From positions 186,001 to 250,000 of the forward strand of contig NZ_JAMXIC010000003.1 of the NCBI RefSeq assembly GCF_027587375.1: DNA of 64,000 nucleotides. Reading direction: 5' to 3'. Positions 1 to 10,078 of the stretch are shown here, piece by piece. Numbering within the stretch: position 1 is the stretch's first letter; each line of letters starts with the position of its first letter. The position numbers and the translations under genes were made by a program. The notes under the pieces are model-generated. The model saw nothing but the letters and a program-made list of their open reading frames with translations, was not told the DNA's origin and searched no databases. Source of the DNA: Arthrobacter sp. B2a2-09 (GTDB lineage Bacteria; Actinomycetota; Actinomycetes; Actinomycetales; Micrococcaceae).

Positions 1-280
1 CGATTTCCCTCTCCTGGGAGGTCAGCTGATCCCTCAGCTCATCGAGCACCTCGTCCACTTGGTCCATCCGGTAGCCCCGCAGGCCAAGGGCGAAACGCAC
101 GCGGTCGACGTCGGACGCTTTGGCTCCGGCCGGTAGCAGGACCGGCGGCAGGTTCGGGACGGGTTCATCCAGGCCGGCGCCGGTGTCGCGGCTGGATCTC
201 GCCATTCCGGCGCCGAGGAACAACACGGCACCGATAATGACGATCGCGAGAAAGACCAGAAAAAAGCTCACAACAACCAT
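1..280 (-). CDS. DivIVA-domain membrane protein (partial, N-terminal part)
   Basis: Cut by the left window edge; about 93 residues are visible. ATG at 280 opens a protein with one hydrophobic segment at about residues 4-24, a proline-rich linker, and then a DivI1A-type motif (RFALGLRGYRMDQVDEVLD). DivIVA-domain motifs of this kind occur in small actinobacterial proteins tied to polar growth and cell-envelope organisation. It follows the LOG-family gene in the same direction after 37 bp, so the two probably share a transcript. In mycobacteria a similar DivIVA-domain gene also lies near the LOG and dap genes (from memory). Function beyond membrane anchoring is inferred. Confidence 0.75.
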   Translation of the reverse strand, partial: MVVVSFFLVFLAIVIIGAVLFLGAGMARSSRDTGAGLDEPVPNLPPVLLPAGAKASDVDRVRFALGLRGYRMDQVDEVLDELRDQLTSQEREI

Positions 281-317
281 CGTGCCAGACTCAGCTGAGA
301 GCTCAGGACTGGCAACG

Positions 318-1169
318 TTACTCGGGGCGCTGGTCGCCGTTGGTCGAGGGTGGCCGCGGGATTCCGTGCAGGACACGGTGAACGGCGTCCGCGGGATCGT
401 CCACAAGCTGGATGAGGTCCAGGTCCTTTGCGGAGACCATGCCTTCGGCCACCAGGGTCCCCTTGATCCATTCGATCATCGGGCTCCAGAAGTCGACCCC
501 CAGAAGGACGATAGGGAATGATGTCACCTTGCGGGTCTGCACCAGAACCATGGCCTCAAACAGTTCGTCCAGGGTTCCGAGGCCGCCCGGCAGGACGATG
601 AACCCTTGTGCGTACTTGACGAACATGGTCTTGCGGGCGAAGAAGTACCTGAAGTTGATGCCAAGGTCCACCCACCGGTTGAGGCCTTGTTCAAAGGGCA
701 GCTCGATTCCCAGTCCAACGGAAACGCCGTTGCCTTCGACAGCGCCCCTGTTGGCGGCTTCCATGGATCCCGGGCCACCGCCGGTAATAACGGCGACGCC
801 GGCTTCGGCGAGGTGGCGGCCCACCTGCACGCCCATATCGTAATAGCCGGTGCCCGGCTTGGTGCGGGCGGAACCAAAGACGCTGACAGCGGGGCCGAGC
901 TCAGCGAGCGCACCGAATCCTTCAACGAACTCACTCTGGATCCGCAGGACCCGCCACGGGTCGGTGTGAATGAAGTGGTCGGCTCCGCGGGTGTCCAGGA
1001 GTCGCTGGTCCGACATCGGCATTGTGGCCTGTTTGCGCCGAAGCTCCAAGGGTCCTTTGTGCTTGGCTGGCGGCTCCGGGGCAACGGCCGGAGCTGACGG
1101 CGCCGATCCGTTGCTCATCGCCTTGCCATTGGCGTCTGGACTAGGAACTTGGGGCTGGATGGTACTCAT
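318..1169 (-). CDS. LOG-family (TIGR00730) Rossmann-fold protein, putative nucleoside 5'-monophosphate phosphoribohydrolase
   Basis: 283 residues. A low-complexity Pro/Ala tail of about 45 residues precedes the Rossmann core. The two family motifs are present: GGGPGSMEA (about 130-138) and PGGLGTLDE (about 194-202), the latter holding the catalytic Glu of LONELY GUY enzymes. LOG enzymes release cytokinin-type bases from their ribotides, but many bacterial members act on AMP or have unknown substrates. It sits next to dapE/dapD, an order also known in mycobacteria (Rv1205 near dapE/dapD), which supports orthology but does not reveal the substrate. It is cytoplasmic. ATG 1169 was chosen because the core begins well downstream and no better ribosome site is seen. 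Confidence 0.88.
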   Translation of the reverse strand: MSTIQPQVPSPDANGKAMSNGSAPSAPAVAPEPPAKHKGPLELRRKQATMPMSDQRLLDTRGADHFIHTDPWRVLRIQSEFVEGFGALAELGPAVSVFGSARTKPGTGYYDMGVQVGRHLAEAGVAVITGGGPGSMEAANRGAVEGNGVSVGLGIELPFEQGLNRWVDLGINFRYFFARKTMFVKYAQGFIVLPGGLGTLDELFEAMVLVQTRKVTSFPIVLLGVDFWSPMIEWIKGTLVAEGMVSAKDLDLIQLVDDPADAVHRVLHGIPRPPSTNGDQRPE

Positions 1170-1208
1170 TGACCTAGGCTAGCGCGGATGGTGGCGGACT
1201 GTGCCGCA

Positions 1209-1268
1209 ATCGTGGGCGTGGCCCGTGGGCTGGGTTCTGGAACGCAGCCCGCGGGCCACACCCACGAT
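1209..1268 (-). terminator. Strong hairpin downstream of dapE
   Basis: Arms 1209-1232 and 1245-1268 (24 bp) pair with one mismatch and one G-T pair around a 12-nt loop. It starts 14 bp after the dapE stop and separates dapE from the LOG gene. It lacks a clear T tract, so it may be a terminator or a transcript-stabilising structure. Confidence 0.6.
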
Positions 1269-1282
1269 CCGAAGCAGAAAAC

Positions 1283-2407
1283 TCAGTCAGCCAGCCACGA
1301 CCGCAGCGCACGGAGGCACTCACGGATGGCGTCGGCGTCGACGTGTTCGTTGTCTTTGTGCGCCAGAAGCGGATCGCCCGGCCCGAAGTTGACCGCGGGA
1401 ACGCCCAGCTCGCTGAAGCGCGCGACGTCGGTCCAACCGTATTTGGGTTTGGGCTCGGCACCGACGGCGGCAACGAAGGACGCGGCGGCCGGGTGGTTGA
1501 GGCCGGGCCGCGCTCCAGCGGCAGCATCGGTGCGGACGACGTCGAAGCCCTCCAATAGTTCGCGGACGTGGGCTTCGGCCTGGTCAGGTGTCTTGTCCGG
1601 CGCGAAGCGGTAGTTGATCTCCACGACGCAGCGGTCCGGGATCACGTTTCCCGCGGTGCCGCCGTTGATCTTCACGGCATTGAGGCTTTCCCGGTAGTCC
1701 AGCCCGTCCACGTTGACTGTGCGCGGTTCGTAGGCTGCCAAGCGGCTCAGGATGGGTGCGGCGGCATGGATGGCGTTGCTGCCCATCCACGCCCGGGCGG
1801 AGTGGGCCGCTTCCCCGACTGTGGTGGCTTCGAAGCGGCTCGTGCCGTTGCAACCGCCTTCCACCGTGCCGTCGGTGGGTTCGAGCAGGATCGCGAAGTC
1901 CCCCTCGAGGAGATGGCCGTGGTTCCGCACCAATCGGCCGAGACCGCTCTTGACCGCTTCAACTTCCTCATGGTCGTAGAAGACGAAGGTGACGTCTTTT
2001 CCTGGCTCGGCGCCGCCGTCGAACATGGTTGCGGCGAGCGCGAGCTGCACTGCGACCCCACCCTTCATGTCAGTTGCTCCGCGTCCGTACAGGTTTCCCG
2101 TCCCGGGGACGCCGGACTCCCACGTGGCGGGCACGGTGCCGAGCGAACCTTCCACGGTGGGCAACGGCACGGTATCGAGGTGGCCGGCCAAGATCACCCG
2201 CTCCGGGCGTCCCAGCTCGGTCCGGGCGATGATGGCGTCACCGTCCCGCACAAGCTGCAGGCCAGGGATCGTGCGGAGGGCGGATTCAACGGCGTCTGCA
2301 AGCGCGGCTTCGTCGCCGGACACGCTGTTGATGTCCATCAGCGCCGCGGTCAGCACGGCAACGTCTTGCCGGATGTCAAGAAGGATCGGAGTAGTTTCAA
2401 CGGTCAC
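1283..2407 (-). CDS. dapE: Succinyl-diaminopimelate desuccinylase
   Basis: 374 residues from GTG 2407. M20 zinc peptidase family; removes succinate from N-succinyl-L,L-diaminopimelate in the lysine and peptidoglycan diaminopimelate pathway. Metal-site motifs are visible: GHLDTVP (about 75-81), GRGATDMKGG (108-117), the catalytic Glu pair in DHEEVE (145-150) and LEPTDG (175-180). The frame is open up to 2452, but the added 15 residues do not resemble the family, whose members begin close to the chosen TTPILLDI stretch. It is divergent from dapD across an 86-bp spacer, so the two diaminopimelate genes may be co-regulated. dapC, the intervening step, is also in the window at 8451. Confidence 0.93.
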   Translation of the reverse strand: MTVETTPILLDIRQDVAVLTAALMDINSVSGDEAALADAVESALRTIPGLQLVRDGDAIIARTELGRPERVILAGHLDTVPLPTVEGSLGTVPATWESGVPGTGNLYGRGATDMKGGVAVQLALAATMFDGGAEPGKDVTFVFYDHEEVEAVKSGLGRLVRNHGHLLEGDFAILLEPTDGTVEGGCNGTSRFEATTVGEAAHSARAWMGSNAIHAAAPILSRLAAYEPRTVNVDGLDYRESLNAVKINGGTAGNVIPDRCVVEINYRFAPDKTPDQAEAHVRELLEGFDVVRTDAAAGARPGLNHPAAASFVAAVGAEPKPKYGWTDVARFSELGVPAVNFGPGDPLLAHKDNEHVDADAIRECLRALRSWLAD

Positions 2408-2493
2408 CTGTCCACTGTATCCCGAGCGAATTGCGACCCCTTCGGTCCACACACGGTTTCAAAGGAACCAGCGGCTCTCGATAGACTTGCGCC
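2408..2493. promoter_or_regulatory. Divergent dapE/dapD promoter region
   Basis: An 86-bp spacer must hold both promoters. I see no convincing operator palindrome in it. Confidence 0.45.
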
Positions 2494-3519
2494 ATGACTG
2501 AAACCGCTGCCTCTGCCGCTCTCGATAGCGCTTCCGCAAACGATCGTTCCGCCTATGGCTTTGGCCTGGCCACCATCGCCACCTCCGACGCCGGAGAAGC
2601 GACAGTGCTGGACGTATGGTTTCCGGCGCCGGCACTGGGCGAAGCGGCCGAATCCCTGCGTGCCGTGGAGCACGCCGACGAATCGCTGACCGCACTTGCG
2701 GCTGACAGCCACGACGCCGACCGCCGGACCGAGCAGAAAGTGGTCTTTGCCCAGATCAACCTGGACGAGGCCCCCGCGGACACCGTTGACGCCTACCTGC
2801 GCCTGCACTTGCTCTCGCACAGGCTGGTCAAGCCCAACAGCATTAACCTGGATGGCATCTTCGGCAAGCTCCCCAACGTTGTCTGGACGAACTTCGGCCC
2901 CGCCGCAGTGGACGGCTTCGAATTGACCCGTGCCCGCCTGCGCAAGCGCGGCGCCGTCACGGTCTACGGAGTGGACAAGTTCCCGCGCATGGTGGACTAC
3001 GTCCTCCCCACCGGCGTCAGGATCGCCGACGCCGACCGCGTCCGCCTTGGCGCTTACCTTTCCGAAGGCACCACGGTCATGCACGAGGGCTTCGTGAACT
3101 TCAACGCCGGCACGCTCGGCACGTCCATGGTGGAAGGCCGGATCTCGGCTGGCGTTGTTGCCGGTGACGGCACCGACGTCGGTGGCGGCGCCTCCATCAT
3201 GGGCACCCTCTCCGGTGGCGGCAAGGAAAAGATCGCCCTGGGTGAGCGTGTGCTCCTGGGCGCCAACTCCGGTGTGGGCATCAGCATCGGCGATGACTCC
3301 GTGGTTGAAGCAGGCCTCTATGTCACGGCCGGCACCCGCGTGCGCATCCCCGGCCCGAAGGACGCCAACGGCGAGGACACCAGCAGCATCATCAAGGCTG
3401 TTGAGCTCTCCGGCGTGCCGAACCTGCTGTTCCGGCGCAACTCCACCACTGGTGAAGTCGAGGTCCTCCCCCGCAAGGGCCAGACGGTGGAACTCAACGA
3501 AGCCCTCCACGCCAACTAG
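2494..3519 (+). CDS. dapD: 2,3,4,5-tetrahydropyridine-2,6-dicarboxylate N-succinyltransferase (actinobacterial type)
   Basis: 341 residues, the length expected of the actinobacterial DapD class. It transfers succinyl from succinyl-CoA to tetrahydrodipicolinate. The C-terminal half is a left-handed beta-helix of hexapeptide repeats (from about [20 protein letters not shown] through the [14 protein letters not shown] stretch). The stretch [20 protein letters not shown] in the N-terminal half is typical of the family. ATG 2494 begins the protein. It is divergent from dapE and may be co-transcribed with the downstream transglycosylase-like gene, which starts 11 bp after its stop. Confidence 0.95.
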   Translation: MTETAASAALDSASANDRSAYGFGLATIATSDAGEATVLDVWFPAPALGEAAESLRAVEHADESLTALAADSHDADRRTEQKVVFAQINLDEAPADTVDAYLRLHLLSHRLVKPNSINLDGIFGKLPNVVWTNFGPAAVDGFELTRARLRKRGAVTVYGVDKFPRMVDYVLPTGVRIADADRVRLGAYLSEGTTVMHEGFVNFNAGTLGTSMVEGRISAGVVAGDGTDVGGGASIMGTLSGGGKEKIALGERVLLGANSGVGISIGDDSVVEAGLYVTAGTRVRIPGPKDANGEDTSSIIKAVELSGVPNLLFRRNSTTGEVEVLPRKGQTVELNEALHAN

Positions 3520-3530
3520 CTGATATCTGG

Positions 3531-4373
3531 ATGCGCCGTCTCCGACGCACCATCATCTTGTTGCTGGCACTTGCCTTGGTGGCTGGCGCCTTCTACGCCG
3601 TGGTGACTGTACTGCAGCGCTCCGACACCCTGGTTACGGAGCGCTGCATCGCCGTCGTCGGCTCGGATTCATACGAGTTGGCGACGGACCAAGCGGCGAA
3701 TGCCGCCCTCATCACCGCCATTGCGGTGCAGCGAGGGCTGCCTCCGCGCGCGGCCACGATCGCTGTGGCCACAGCCATGCAGGAATCCAAGCTTCGCAAC
3801 ATCGGCCACGGTGACGAGGTCGGCCCCGATTCGCGGGGACTATTCCAGCAGCGCCCGTCCCAGGGGTGGGGCACCGAGGCCGAGGTCATGGATCCCGTCT
3901 ACGCGACAAACGCCTTCTATGACCACCTAGTGAAGGTGCCCGGCTACGAAACCATGGCGATCACGGATGCGGCGCAAGCGGTTCAGCATTCCGCGTACCC
4001 CCAGGCGTACGCGCAGCAGGAAGCGATGGGCCGGGCCTACGCGTCGGCGCTGACGGGACATTCCGAGAGGGCTCTGGACTGCACGCTCCGCGCCGCGGAC
4101 GCTGCCGGTGATCCGAACGCCGTTGTGGCAGCCCTGACGACGGCGTTCGGCTCCCTGCCCGCGGTGGCCCAGGGCCGCACGGTCCAGTTGAACATTACTG
4201 GTGCGCAGGCGTGGGCTGTGGCCCAGTGGGCAGTTGCGAATGCAAAGGACCTTTCCGTGACGCAGGTTGACGTGGCTGGTGCCACCTGGAACCGGCAGGA
4301 CCACAAGGGCTGGCAGGATTCAGCGGCCGCATCGGGACCCGTGACCATTACGGTTTCGGCTCCGAAGACGTAA
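3531..4373 (+). CDS. Membrane-anchored lysozyme/transglycosylase-like protein
   Basis: 280 residues. Basic N-terminus and one hydrophobic segment (about 7-28) indicate a signal anchor or signal peptide. Residues about 55-165 resemble the lysozyme-like fold of soluble lytic transglycosylases: a candidate catalytic Glu in QES (84-86) and a GLFQQRPSQGWG motif (103-114). Relatives are often annotated as hypothetical or, misleadingly, as heavy metal transporters. The C-terminal third (about 190-280) is an Ala/Val-rich domain I do not recognise. A cell-wall role would fit its position 11 bp after dapD. The enzymatic activity is inferred. Confidence 0.7.
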   Translation: MRRLRRTIILLLALALVAGAFYAVVTVLQRSDTLVTERCIAVVGSDSYELATDQAANAALITAIAVQRGLPPRAATIAVATAMQESKLRNIGHGDEVGPDSRGLFQQRPSQGWGTEAEVMDPVYATNAFYDHLVKVPGYETMAITDAAQAVQHSAYPQAYAQQEAMGRAYASALTGHSERALDCTLRAADAAGDPNAVVAALTTAFGSLPAVAQGRTVQLNITGAQAWAVAQWAVANAKDLSVTQVDVAGATWNRQDHKGWQDSAAASGPVTITVSAPKT

Positions 4374-4427
4374 TGCCTGGCTGCGGCCGGGCCGCGGGCT
4401 TCGGACATCGATTTCAGGCCGGGTGCC

Positions 4428-5039
4428 TCAGACCAGTAGCTCAACCACTGGCTGGACGTAGCTGCGGAAGATCTCCGGCTCGGACAAGAGCCGGTGGCTC
4501 ATGATCATTTTGTCCGGCTCAAGGTACCAGGCCCTTGGCTCGTTGAGCGGCAGTTCGATGATTGTCAGCTCGAAGTCCCGGGAGCTCCGTCCGACTTCCA
4601 GCAGCCGGTCCTCCACCATGTCCCCCAGAAGCAACGTGGCGCCGCTCGCTTCGCGTTCGGCCTCCAGTTTTTCGTACTCTTCAAGGCGTTCACGGGCCCA
4701 CGTGAGGGCGGCCCCGAAGTGTGCCTGCAGTACCCGGCGGAGGGCAGGCGAGTTGCCGAAGGCGTTGAATCCCGGGGGTGAGAGCTCCGGAGCGGCATCC
4801 GGATACGCCCTCAGCAGCTGCTCCCACCAAGCCTCCCACTCTGTCTTGAGGGCCGGCACCCCGCCCACCTCGGCAGTGAGGTGCGTGTGGTCAGCGTGTC
4901 TGACTTTGGGTGTGGCGTGGGACAACGTCGGCGTACCGGCTCCGTCCAATCCAGCAACGTCTCTCAGATACAAGGCAATGAGCATCGGTCCGGAGGTGTC
5001 CATTGTGATCCGCCACCCCTGACCGCCTGTGTCATGCAT
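4428..5039 (-). CDS. Hypothetical protein
   Basis: 203 residues, not recognised. It is soluble, with no signal peptide or membrane segment. It is rich in Trp, Glu and Leu, with a predicted helical stretch near residues 105-135 (ARERLEEYEKLEAEREASGA) and a C-terminal stretch containing WYLEPDKMIMSHRLL. It is convergent with the transglycosylase-like gene and follows the TetR gene after a 63-bp gap. Codon usage matches the core genes. A second in-frame ATG 12 codons in (MDTSGPMLIALYL) could be the true start. Confidence 0.6.
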   Translation of the reverse strand: MHDTGGQGWRITMDTSGPMLIALYLRDVAGLDGAGTPTLSHATPKVRHADHTHLTAEVGGVPALKTEWEAWWEQLLRAYPDAAPELSPPGFNAFGNSPALRRVLQAHFGAALTWARERLEEYEKLEAEREASGATLLLGDMVEDRLLEVGRSSRDFELTIIELPLNEPRAWYLEPDKMIMSHRLLSEPEIFRSYVQPVVELLV

Positions 5040-5102
5040 CCGATTGCCTCCCTTGGCAGGTGCCCGCTCAGGGTTCCAGTCTATTCCCGATGAGCCTTGA
5101 CG

Positions 5103-5729
5103 TTAACGGTTGGACGGGAGCGCAACAAGAGTGTCCAGATGCGCGGTCAGAACGTCGCGGCAGACTTCGGCTGTCATCCACTCAGGCTGCAGCAGGGCAT
5201 GCATGCACAGTCCGTCGAGGGTCGCCAGGAGGCGCTCGGCCTCGGTCACCAGACGGTCCTGGCCGGATCCGCCGTCGGGCATCAGTCGCATCACCAAGCG
5301 GCCGACGACGGCGGCCACGGCACGGTGGCTGCGTGCGGCTTCTTGTTCGAGCACCGGCCGGATCCGGGCCGCGTGCCGGAATGCCATCCACACGCAGGCA
5401 TCGACGGCCAGTTCTTCGTCGAGCGGCAGGAATTGACCCAGAAGGGTTAACACGGCGGCGTCGTGTTCCGCCGAGCCCGACTCCAAGGATTCGACGACGG
5501 CGAACGCTTCTTCAAGCCGCCCGGCGATCCTGTCGATGACCACGGCAAAGGAATGGACCAGCAGTTCATCGCTGCTGGCAAAGTAGTGGCGGACCGAGCC
5601 AACGGCAAGCCCGGCTTCGTCGGCCACCTCCCGCAAGGAGGCACGCTCCAGGCCATCCGAGGCGATGATCCTGAAGACGGCTTCGACTACTTCCTGGCGC
5701 CGGGCTCCGGCATCAACAATCTTGGGCAC
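5103..5729 (-). CDS. TetR-family transcriptional regulator
   Basis: About 208 residues from GTG 5729. The N-terminal 50 residues form a TetR helix-turn-helix (ASLREVADEAGLAVGSVRHY), followed by an all-helical ligand domain of the BetI-like class. The frame is open to GTG 5744, but the shorter start gives the common TetR opening (PKIVDAGARRQEVVEAVF) and leaves the palindrome at 5740-5753 outside the gene, where an autoregulatory operator would sit. It is divergent from galE. The ligand is unknown; the neighbours (galE, hypothetical protein) do not identify it. Confidence 0.85.
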   Translation of the reverse strand: MPKIVDAGARRQEVVEAVFRIIASDGLERASLREVADEAGLAVGSVRHYFASSDELLVHSFAVVIDRIAGRLEEAFAVVESLESGSAEHDAAVLTLLGQFLPLDEELAVDACVWMAFRHAARIRPVLEQEAARSHRAVAAVVGRLVMRLMPDGGSGQDRLVTEAERLLATLDGLCMHALLQPEWMTAEVCRDVLTAHLDTLVALPSNR

Positions 5730-5739
5730 AAATCTTTTT

Positions 5740-5753
5740 AGCACAAACGTGCT
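5740..5753. promoter_or_regulatory. Candidate TetR operator
   Basis: Perfect inverted repeat AGCAC-AAAC-GTGCT just upstream of the preferred TetR start and within the divergent tetR/galE spacer. Its position suits autoregulation; control of galE is possible. Confidence 0.5.
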
Positions 5754-5844
5754 TGAACCGTGCCGTCCGGCGCACGGGAACTGCGGGACTGTGGCCTACG
5801 CAACACTGAGCGAGCATGTACCAAGTTCGGCTAGCGTTGCTTGC

Positions 5845-6858
5845 ATGAGAATTCTTGTCACGGGTGGCACCGGCTACATCGGATCGCACACCGTCCTGTC
5901 CCTGTTGGAAACCGGACACGAAGTGGTCGTGGTGGACAACCTCGTGAATTCAAGCGAAGAGTCCCTGCGCCGCGTGGGTGAACTGGCGGGAAAGACCGCA
6001 GCGTTCCATCAGGTGGATCTGGTGGACGAGGCCGCGGTTGAGGCCGTGTTCGACCAGCACAGCATCGACGCCGTCATCCACTTCGCCGGGCTCAAGGCGG
6101 TGGGCGAATCCGTGCAGGAACCCCTGAACTACTACTACAACAACATCGTTGGCACGTTGAACCTGCTCCGCGCCATGGACAAGCACGGGGTCCGCTCGAT
6201 CGTCTTCAGTTCCTCCGCAACGGTCTACGGCGAGCACAACCCCATCCCCTACATCGAGAAAATGGAGATCGGGGCGAACAACCCCTACGGCCGCACCAAG
6301 GAGCAGATCGAGGACATCCTCACTGACCTCGGTGCCGCGGACGAGCGCTGGCACATCGCCTTGCTGCGCTACTTCAACCCGGTGGGCGCACACCCCTCCG
6401 GCAGGATCGGCGAGGACCCGCAGGGCATCCCCAACAACCTGGTTCCGTACATCGCCCAGGTTGCCGTCGGCCGCCGCGAAAAGCTCATGGTCTTCGGTGG
6501 AGACTACGACACCCCGGACGGCACCTGCCTGCGGGACTACATCCACGTCGTCGACCTCGCCGATGGCCACGTCGCCGCCCTGGACTACGTTGCCGAGCGC
6601 CCCGGCGTGCACCGCTGGAACCTTGGCTCCGGGAAGGGCACGTCCGTACTGGAAATGCTCCACGCCTTCGAACAAGCCGTGGGTCACCCGCTGCCGTACG
6701 AGATCGCGGGACGCCGCGCGGGAGACCTGCCCGCATTCTGGGCCGATGCTTCCTCAGCCCTGGCGGACCTGAGCTGGTCCACCACGAAGACCGTGGACCA
6801 GATGTGCGAAGACCACTGGCGCTGGCAAAAGAACAACCCCCTCGGCTACAGCTCTTAA
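5845..6858 (+). CDS. galE: UDP-glucose 4-epimerase
   Basis: 337 residues. Interconverts UDP-glucose and UDP-galactose with bound NAD. The NAD-binding glycine motif GGTGYIGSH is at residues 7-15; the catalytic Ser/Tyr/Lys triad is in SSSATVYG (about 122-129) and YGRTK (148-152); the sugar-nucleotide motif RYFNPVGAHPSG is intact. ATG 5845 was chosen because the Rossmann strand starts immediately after it; the frame is open 60 codons upstream but overlaps tetR. It is a short-chain dehydrogenase-type extended epimerase of normal length. It ends facing citrate synthase, with a palindrome between them. Confidence 0.95.
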   Translation: MRILVTGGTGYIGSHTVLSLLETGHEVVVVDNLVNSSEESLRRVGELAGKTAAFHQVDLVDEAAVEAVFDQHSIDAVIHFAGLKAVGESVQEPLNYYYNNIVGTLNLLRAMDKHGVRSIVFSSSATVYGEHNPIPYIEKMEIGANNPYGRTKEQIEDILTDLGAADERWHIALLRYFNPVGAHPSGRIGEDPQGIPNNLVPYIAQVAVGRREKLMVFGGDYDTPDGTCLRDYIHVVDLADGHVAALDYVAERPGVHRWNLGSGKGTSVLEMLHAFEQAVGHPLPYEIAGRRAGDLPAFWADASSALADLSWSTTKTVDQMCEDHWRWQKNNPLGYSS

Positions 6859-6863
6859 AGAGC

Positions 6864-6924
6864 AACGCGGGGTCACTTACGGCCCATAATGTCCCTCGGG
6901 ACGGGCCGTAAGTGACCCCGCGTT
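6864..6924. repeat. Long perfect palindrome between galE and gltA (probable intergenic repeat and bidirectional terminator)
   Basis: Arms 6864-6885 and 6903-6924 are perfect 22-bp complements around a 17-nt loop. It lies between convergent genes, so it can terminate both. The arm length and the absence of a T tract look more like a mobile or repeated palindromic element than a standard terminator. Confidence 0.75.
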
Positions 6925-6936
6925 GGCTTAGATCGC

Positions 6937-8220
<1,284 letters not shown>

Positions 8221-8368
8221 GGAGTCCCCTTCATGAGGCTCTTGGCCTCGGTCGAAAGCTTGATCCAACCAAAATCTGGTGACTCCAACCGGGAGCCTGC
8301 AGGTGCAGGCGCCATCGGCCGGACTGCCTTCGTGAAGAAAGCCACCATTGATAGTCAGTTAAAAGCTA

Positions 8369-8416
8369 CCGCCAGTAAGCGGGACAAACTAATTCACAAA
8401 CTACGGTTACTGGCGG
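8369..8416. promoter_or_regulatory. Nested repeat array upstream of gltA
   Basis: A perfect inverted repeat, CCGCCAGTAA at 8369-8378 and TTACTGGCGG at 8407-8416, encloses two direct ACAAACT copies at 8384-8390 and 8396-8402 (12 bp apart). It lies 150-200 bp upstream of the gltA start and downstream of dapC, so it should act on gltA. The binding protein is not known. Confidence 0.5.
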
Positions 8417-8450
8417 AATGACGCGCCCTGTGCGGCAAGTCACATCATTG

Positions 8451-9608
8451 TTACCGTGCAGTGTTCAAGCGTTCCACGGCCGCATCGATGCGTTCGTCCG
8501 TGCCCGTGAGCGCCACTCGGATGAAACCATTGCCTGCGTCTCCGTAGAACACGCCGGGCCCGACGACGATCCCCAGGTCAGCGAAACGCTGAACTGTGTC
8601 CCACGTTGCCTCCCCCGCAGTAGACCACAAGTACAGGCCCGCTTTGGACTCGTGGATCTCCAGGCCGAAGTTCCGCAGTGCTGGCAGGAGCCGTTCACGG
8701 CGGCCGCGGTAGAGATCCTTTTGGGCGAGCACGTGGCCGGCATCGCCGAGGGCGATGCGCATGGCTTCCTGGACCGGGAAGGGCACGATCATGCCTGCGT
8801 GCTTGCGGCTGTTGACCAGATTCGCCACGATCGACGAGTCACCGGCCACAAAGGCGGCACGGTAGCCGGCGAGGTTCGACTGCTTGCTGAGGGAGTAGAC
8901 GCACAACAGACCGTCCGTGGATCCCCCCGTGACACGCGGATCAAGGACGCTCGGCACTGCCTGGCCGCCACGCTGGGCATCCCATTCGCCCCAGCCGAGT
9001 TCGGCATAGCATTCATCCGACGCCACGACTGCGCCGATCTCGCGCGCCTGGGCCACGATCTGCCTGAGGGATTCGACGTCGCGCACGCTGCCTGTGGGGT
9101 TGCCCGGGGAATTGATCCAAATGAGCCGGACCCTGGCGCGGGTGGCTGAGTCCAGTTCGTCCAAGCTGTCTGCGGCGACAGCAGTGGGTCCGGCGAGCAT
9201 GGCGCCGATGTCGTAGGTCGGGTAAGCCACGGTGGGGCGAACCACGACGTCGCCTGCGCTGAGTCCCAGCAGGAACGGCAGCCAGGCTACCAGTTCCTTG
9301 GAGCCGACCGTGGGCAGCACGTCCCGGGGATCGATCCCAGGAACCCCGCGACGGCTGGCAAACCAGCCCGACACTGCCTCACGAAGAGCTTCCGTTCCGT
9401 GGACCGTCGGGTAACCATGTGCGTCAGCCGCCCCGGCGAGCGCCTCGCGGACCAGCTCCGGCGTAGGATCCACGGGGGTACCGATGGAGAGATTGACTAC
9501 CCCGCCCGGGTGTTCCGCAGCCTTGGCCACGTACGGCGCCATAGCTTCCCAAGGGTAGTCGGGCAGGTTGAGGCCAAAGGCGGGGGCCGCAGAAATCAAA
9601 GGAAGCAA
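8451..9608 (-). CDS. dapC: Succinyldiaminopimelate transaminase
   Basis: 385 residues, class I/II PLP aminotransferase of the actinobacterial DapC type. Makes N-succinyl-L,L-diaminopimelate for DapE. The Schiff-base lysine is Lys242 in SLSKQSNLAGYR; the substrate-site stretch INSPGNPTGS is at about 165-174. Its start is a TTG at 9608, 6 bp after the ferredoxin stop. The fdxA-dapC pair is a conserved actinobacterial arrangement and suggests co-transcription. No alternative ATG fits the conserved N-terminus (FGLNLPDYPWE). Confidence 0.93.
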   Translation of the reverse strand: MLPLISAAPAFGLNLPDYPWEAMAPYVAKAAEHPGGVVNLSIGTPVDPTPELVREALAGAADAHGYPTVHGTEALREAVSGWFASRRGVPGIDPRDVLPTVGSKELVAWLPFLLGLSAGDVVVRPTVAYPTYDIGAMLAGPTAVAADSLDELDSATRARVRLIWINSPGNPTGSVRDVESLRQIVAQAREIGAVVASDECYAELGWGEWDAQRGGQAVPSVLDPRVTGGSTDGLLCVYSLSKQSNLAGYRAAFVAGDSSIVANLVNSRKHAGMIVPFPVQEAMRIALGDAGHVLAQKDLYRGRRERLLPALRNFGLEIHESKAGLYLWSTAGEATWDTVQRFADLGIVVGPGVFYGDAGNGFIRVALTGTDERIDAAVERLNTAR

Positions 9609-9614
9609 CCGTTC

Positions 9615-9941
9615 TTAGTGGTCTTGGTTCTGCGGAGGCAGCGCGGCGATGAAGGGGTGGTCCTTGCCGGTGTTGCCGATCTTGGCAGCTCCGCCTGGGG
9701 AGCCAAGGTCATCGAAGAACTCGACATTGGCCTTGTAGTAGTCGGCCCATTCCTCCGGGGTGTCGTCCTCGTAGTAGATCGCTTCCACCGGGCACACGGG
9801 TTCGCAAGCTCCGCAGTCCACGCACTCATCCGGGTGGATATAGAGGGAACGTTCGCCTTCGTAGATGCAGTCAACAGGGCATTCTTCAATACACGCCTTG
9901 TCCTTGACGTCCACACACGGCTGCGCGATTACGTAGGTCAC
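9615..9941 (-). CDS. fdxA: Seven-iron ferredoxin
   Basis: 108 residues from GTG 9941, preceded by GAGGCAAGGGAC. Cysteines at 9, 17, 21 and 25 and at 40, 43, 46 and 50 give the FdxA/FdxC pattern for one 3Fe-4S and one 4Fe-4S cluster (CIEECPVDCIYEG, CVDCGACEPVC). The C-terminal extension of about 50 residues is usual in this class. It is a cytoplasmic electron carrier; the partner is unknown. The upstream open frame to 10010 has no ribosome site and is not family-like. Confidence 0.95.
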   Translation of the reverse strand: MTYVIAQPCVDVKDKACIEECPVDCIYEGERSLYIHPDECVDCGACEPVCPVEAIYYEDDTPEEWADYYKANVEFFDDLGSPGGAAKIGNTGKDHPFIAALPPQNQDH

Positions 9942-10078
9942 GTCCCTTGCCTCTCCACAGTTGTCCCGGACAATTCCCGGGTAGTACCACCGGCCCTGTG
10001 GCCGGTACATCGAATTCTGTAGCCCTATTATCCCCTAGCCGGAACTTACCAAACTACAGGGCGTCATAGTATGAACAG

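Noticed and set aside
2404..3510. 368-codon minus-strand frame over dapD
   Set aside because: Shadow of dapD; dapE ends before it and no start signal is seen.
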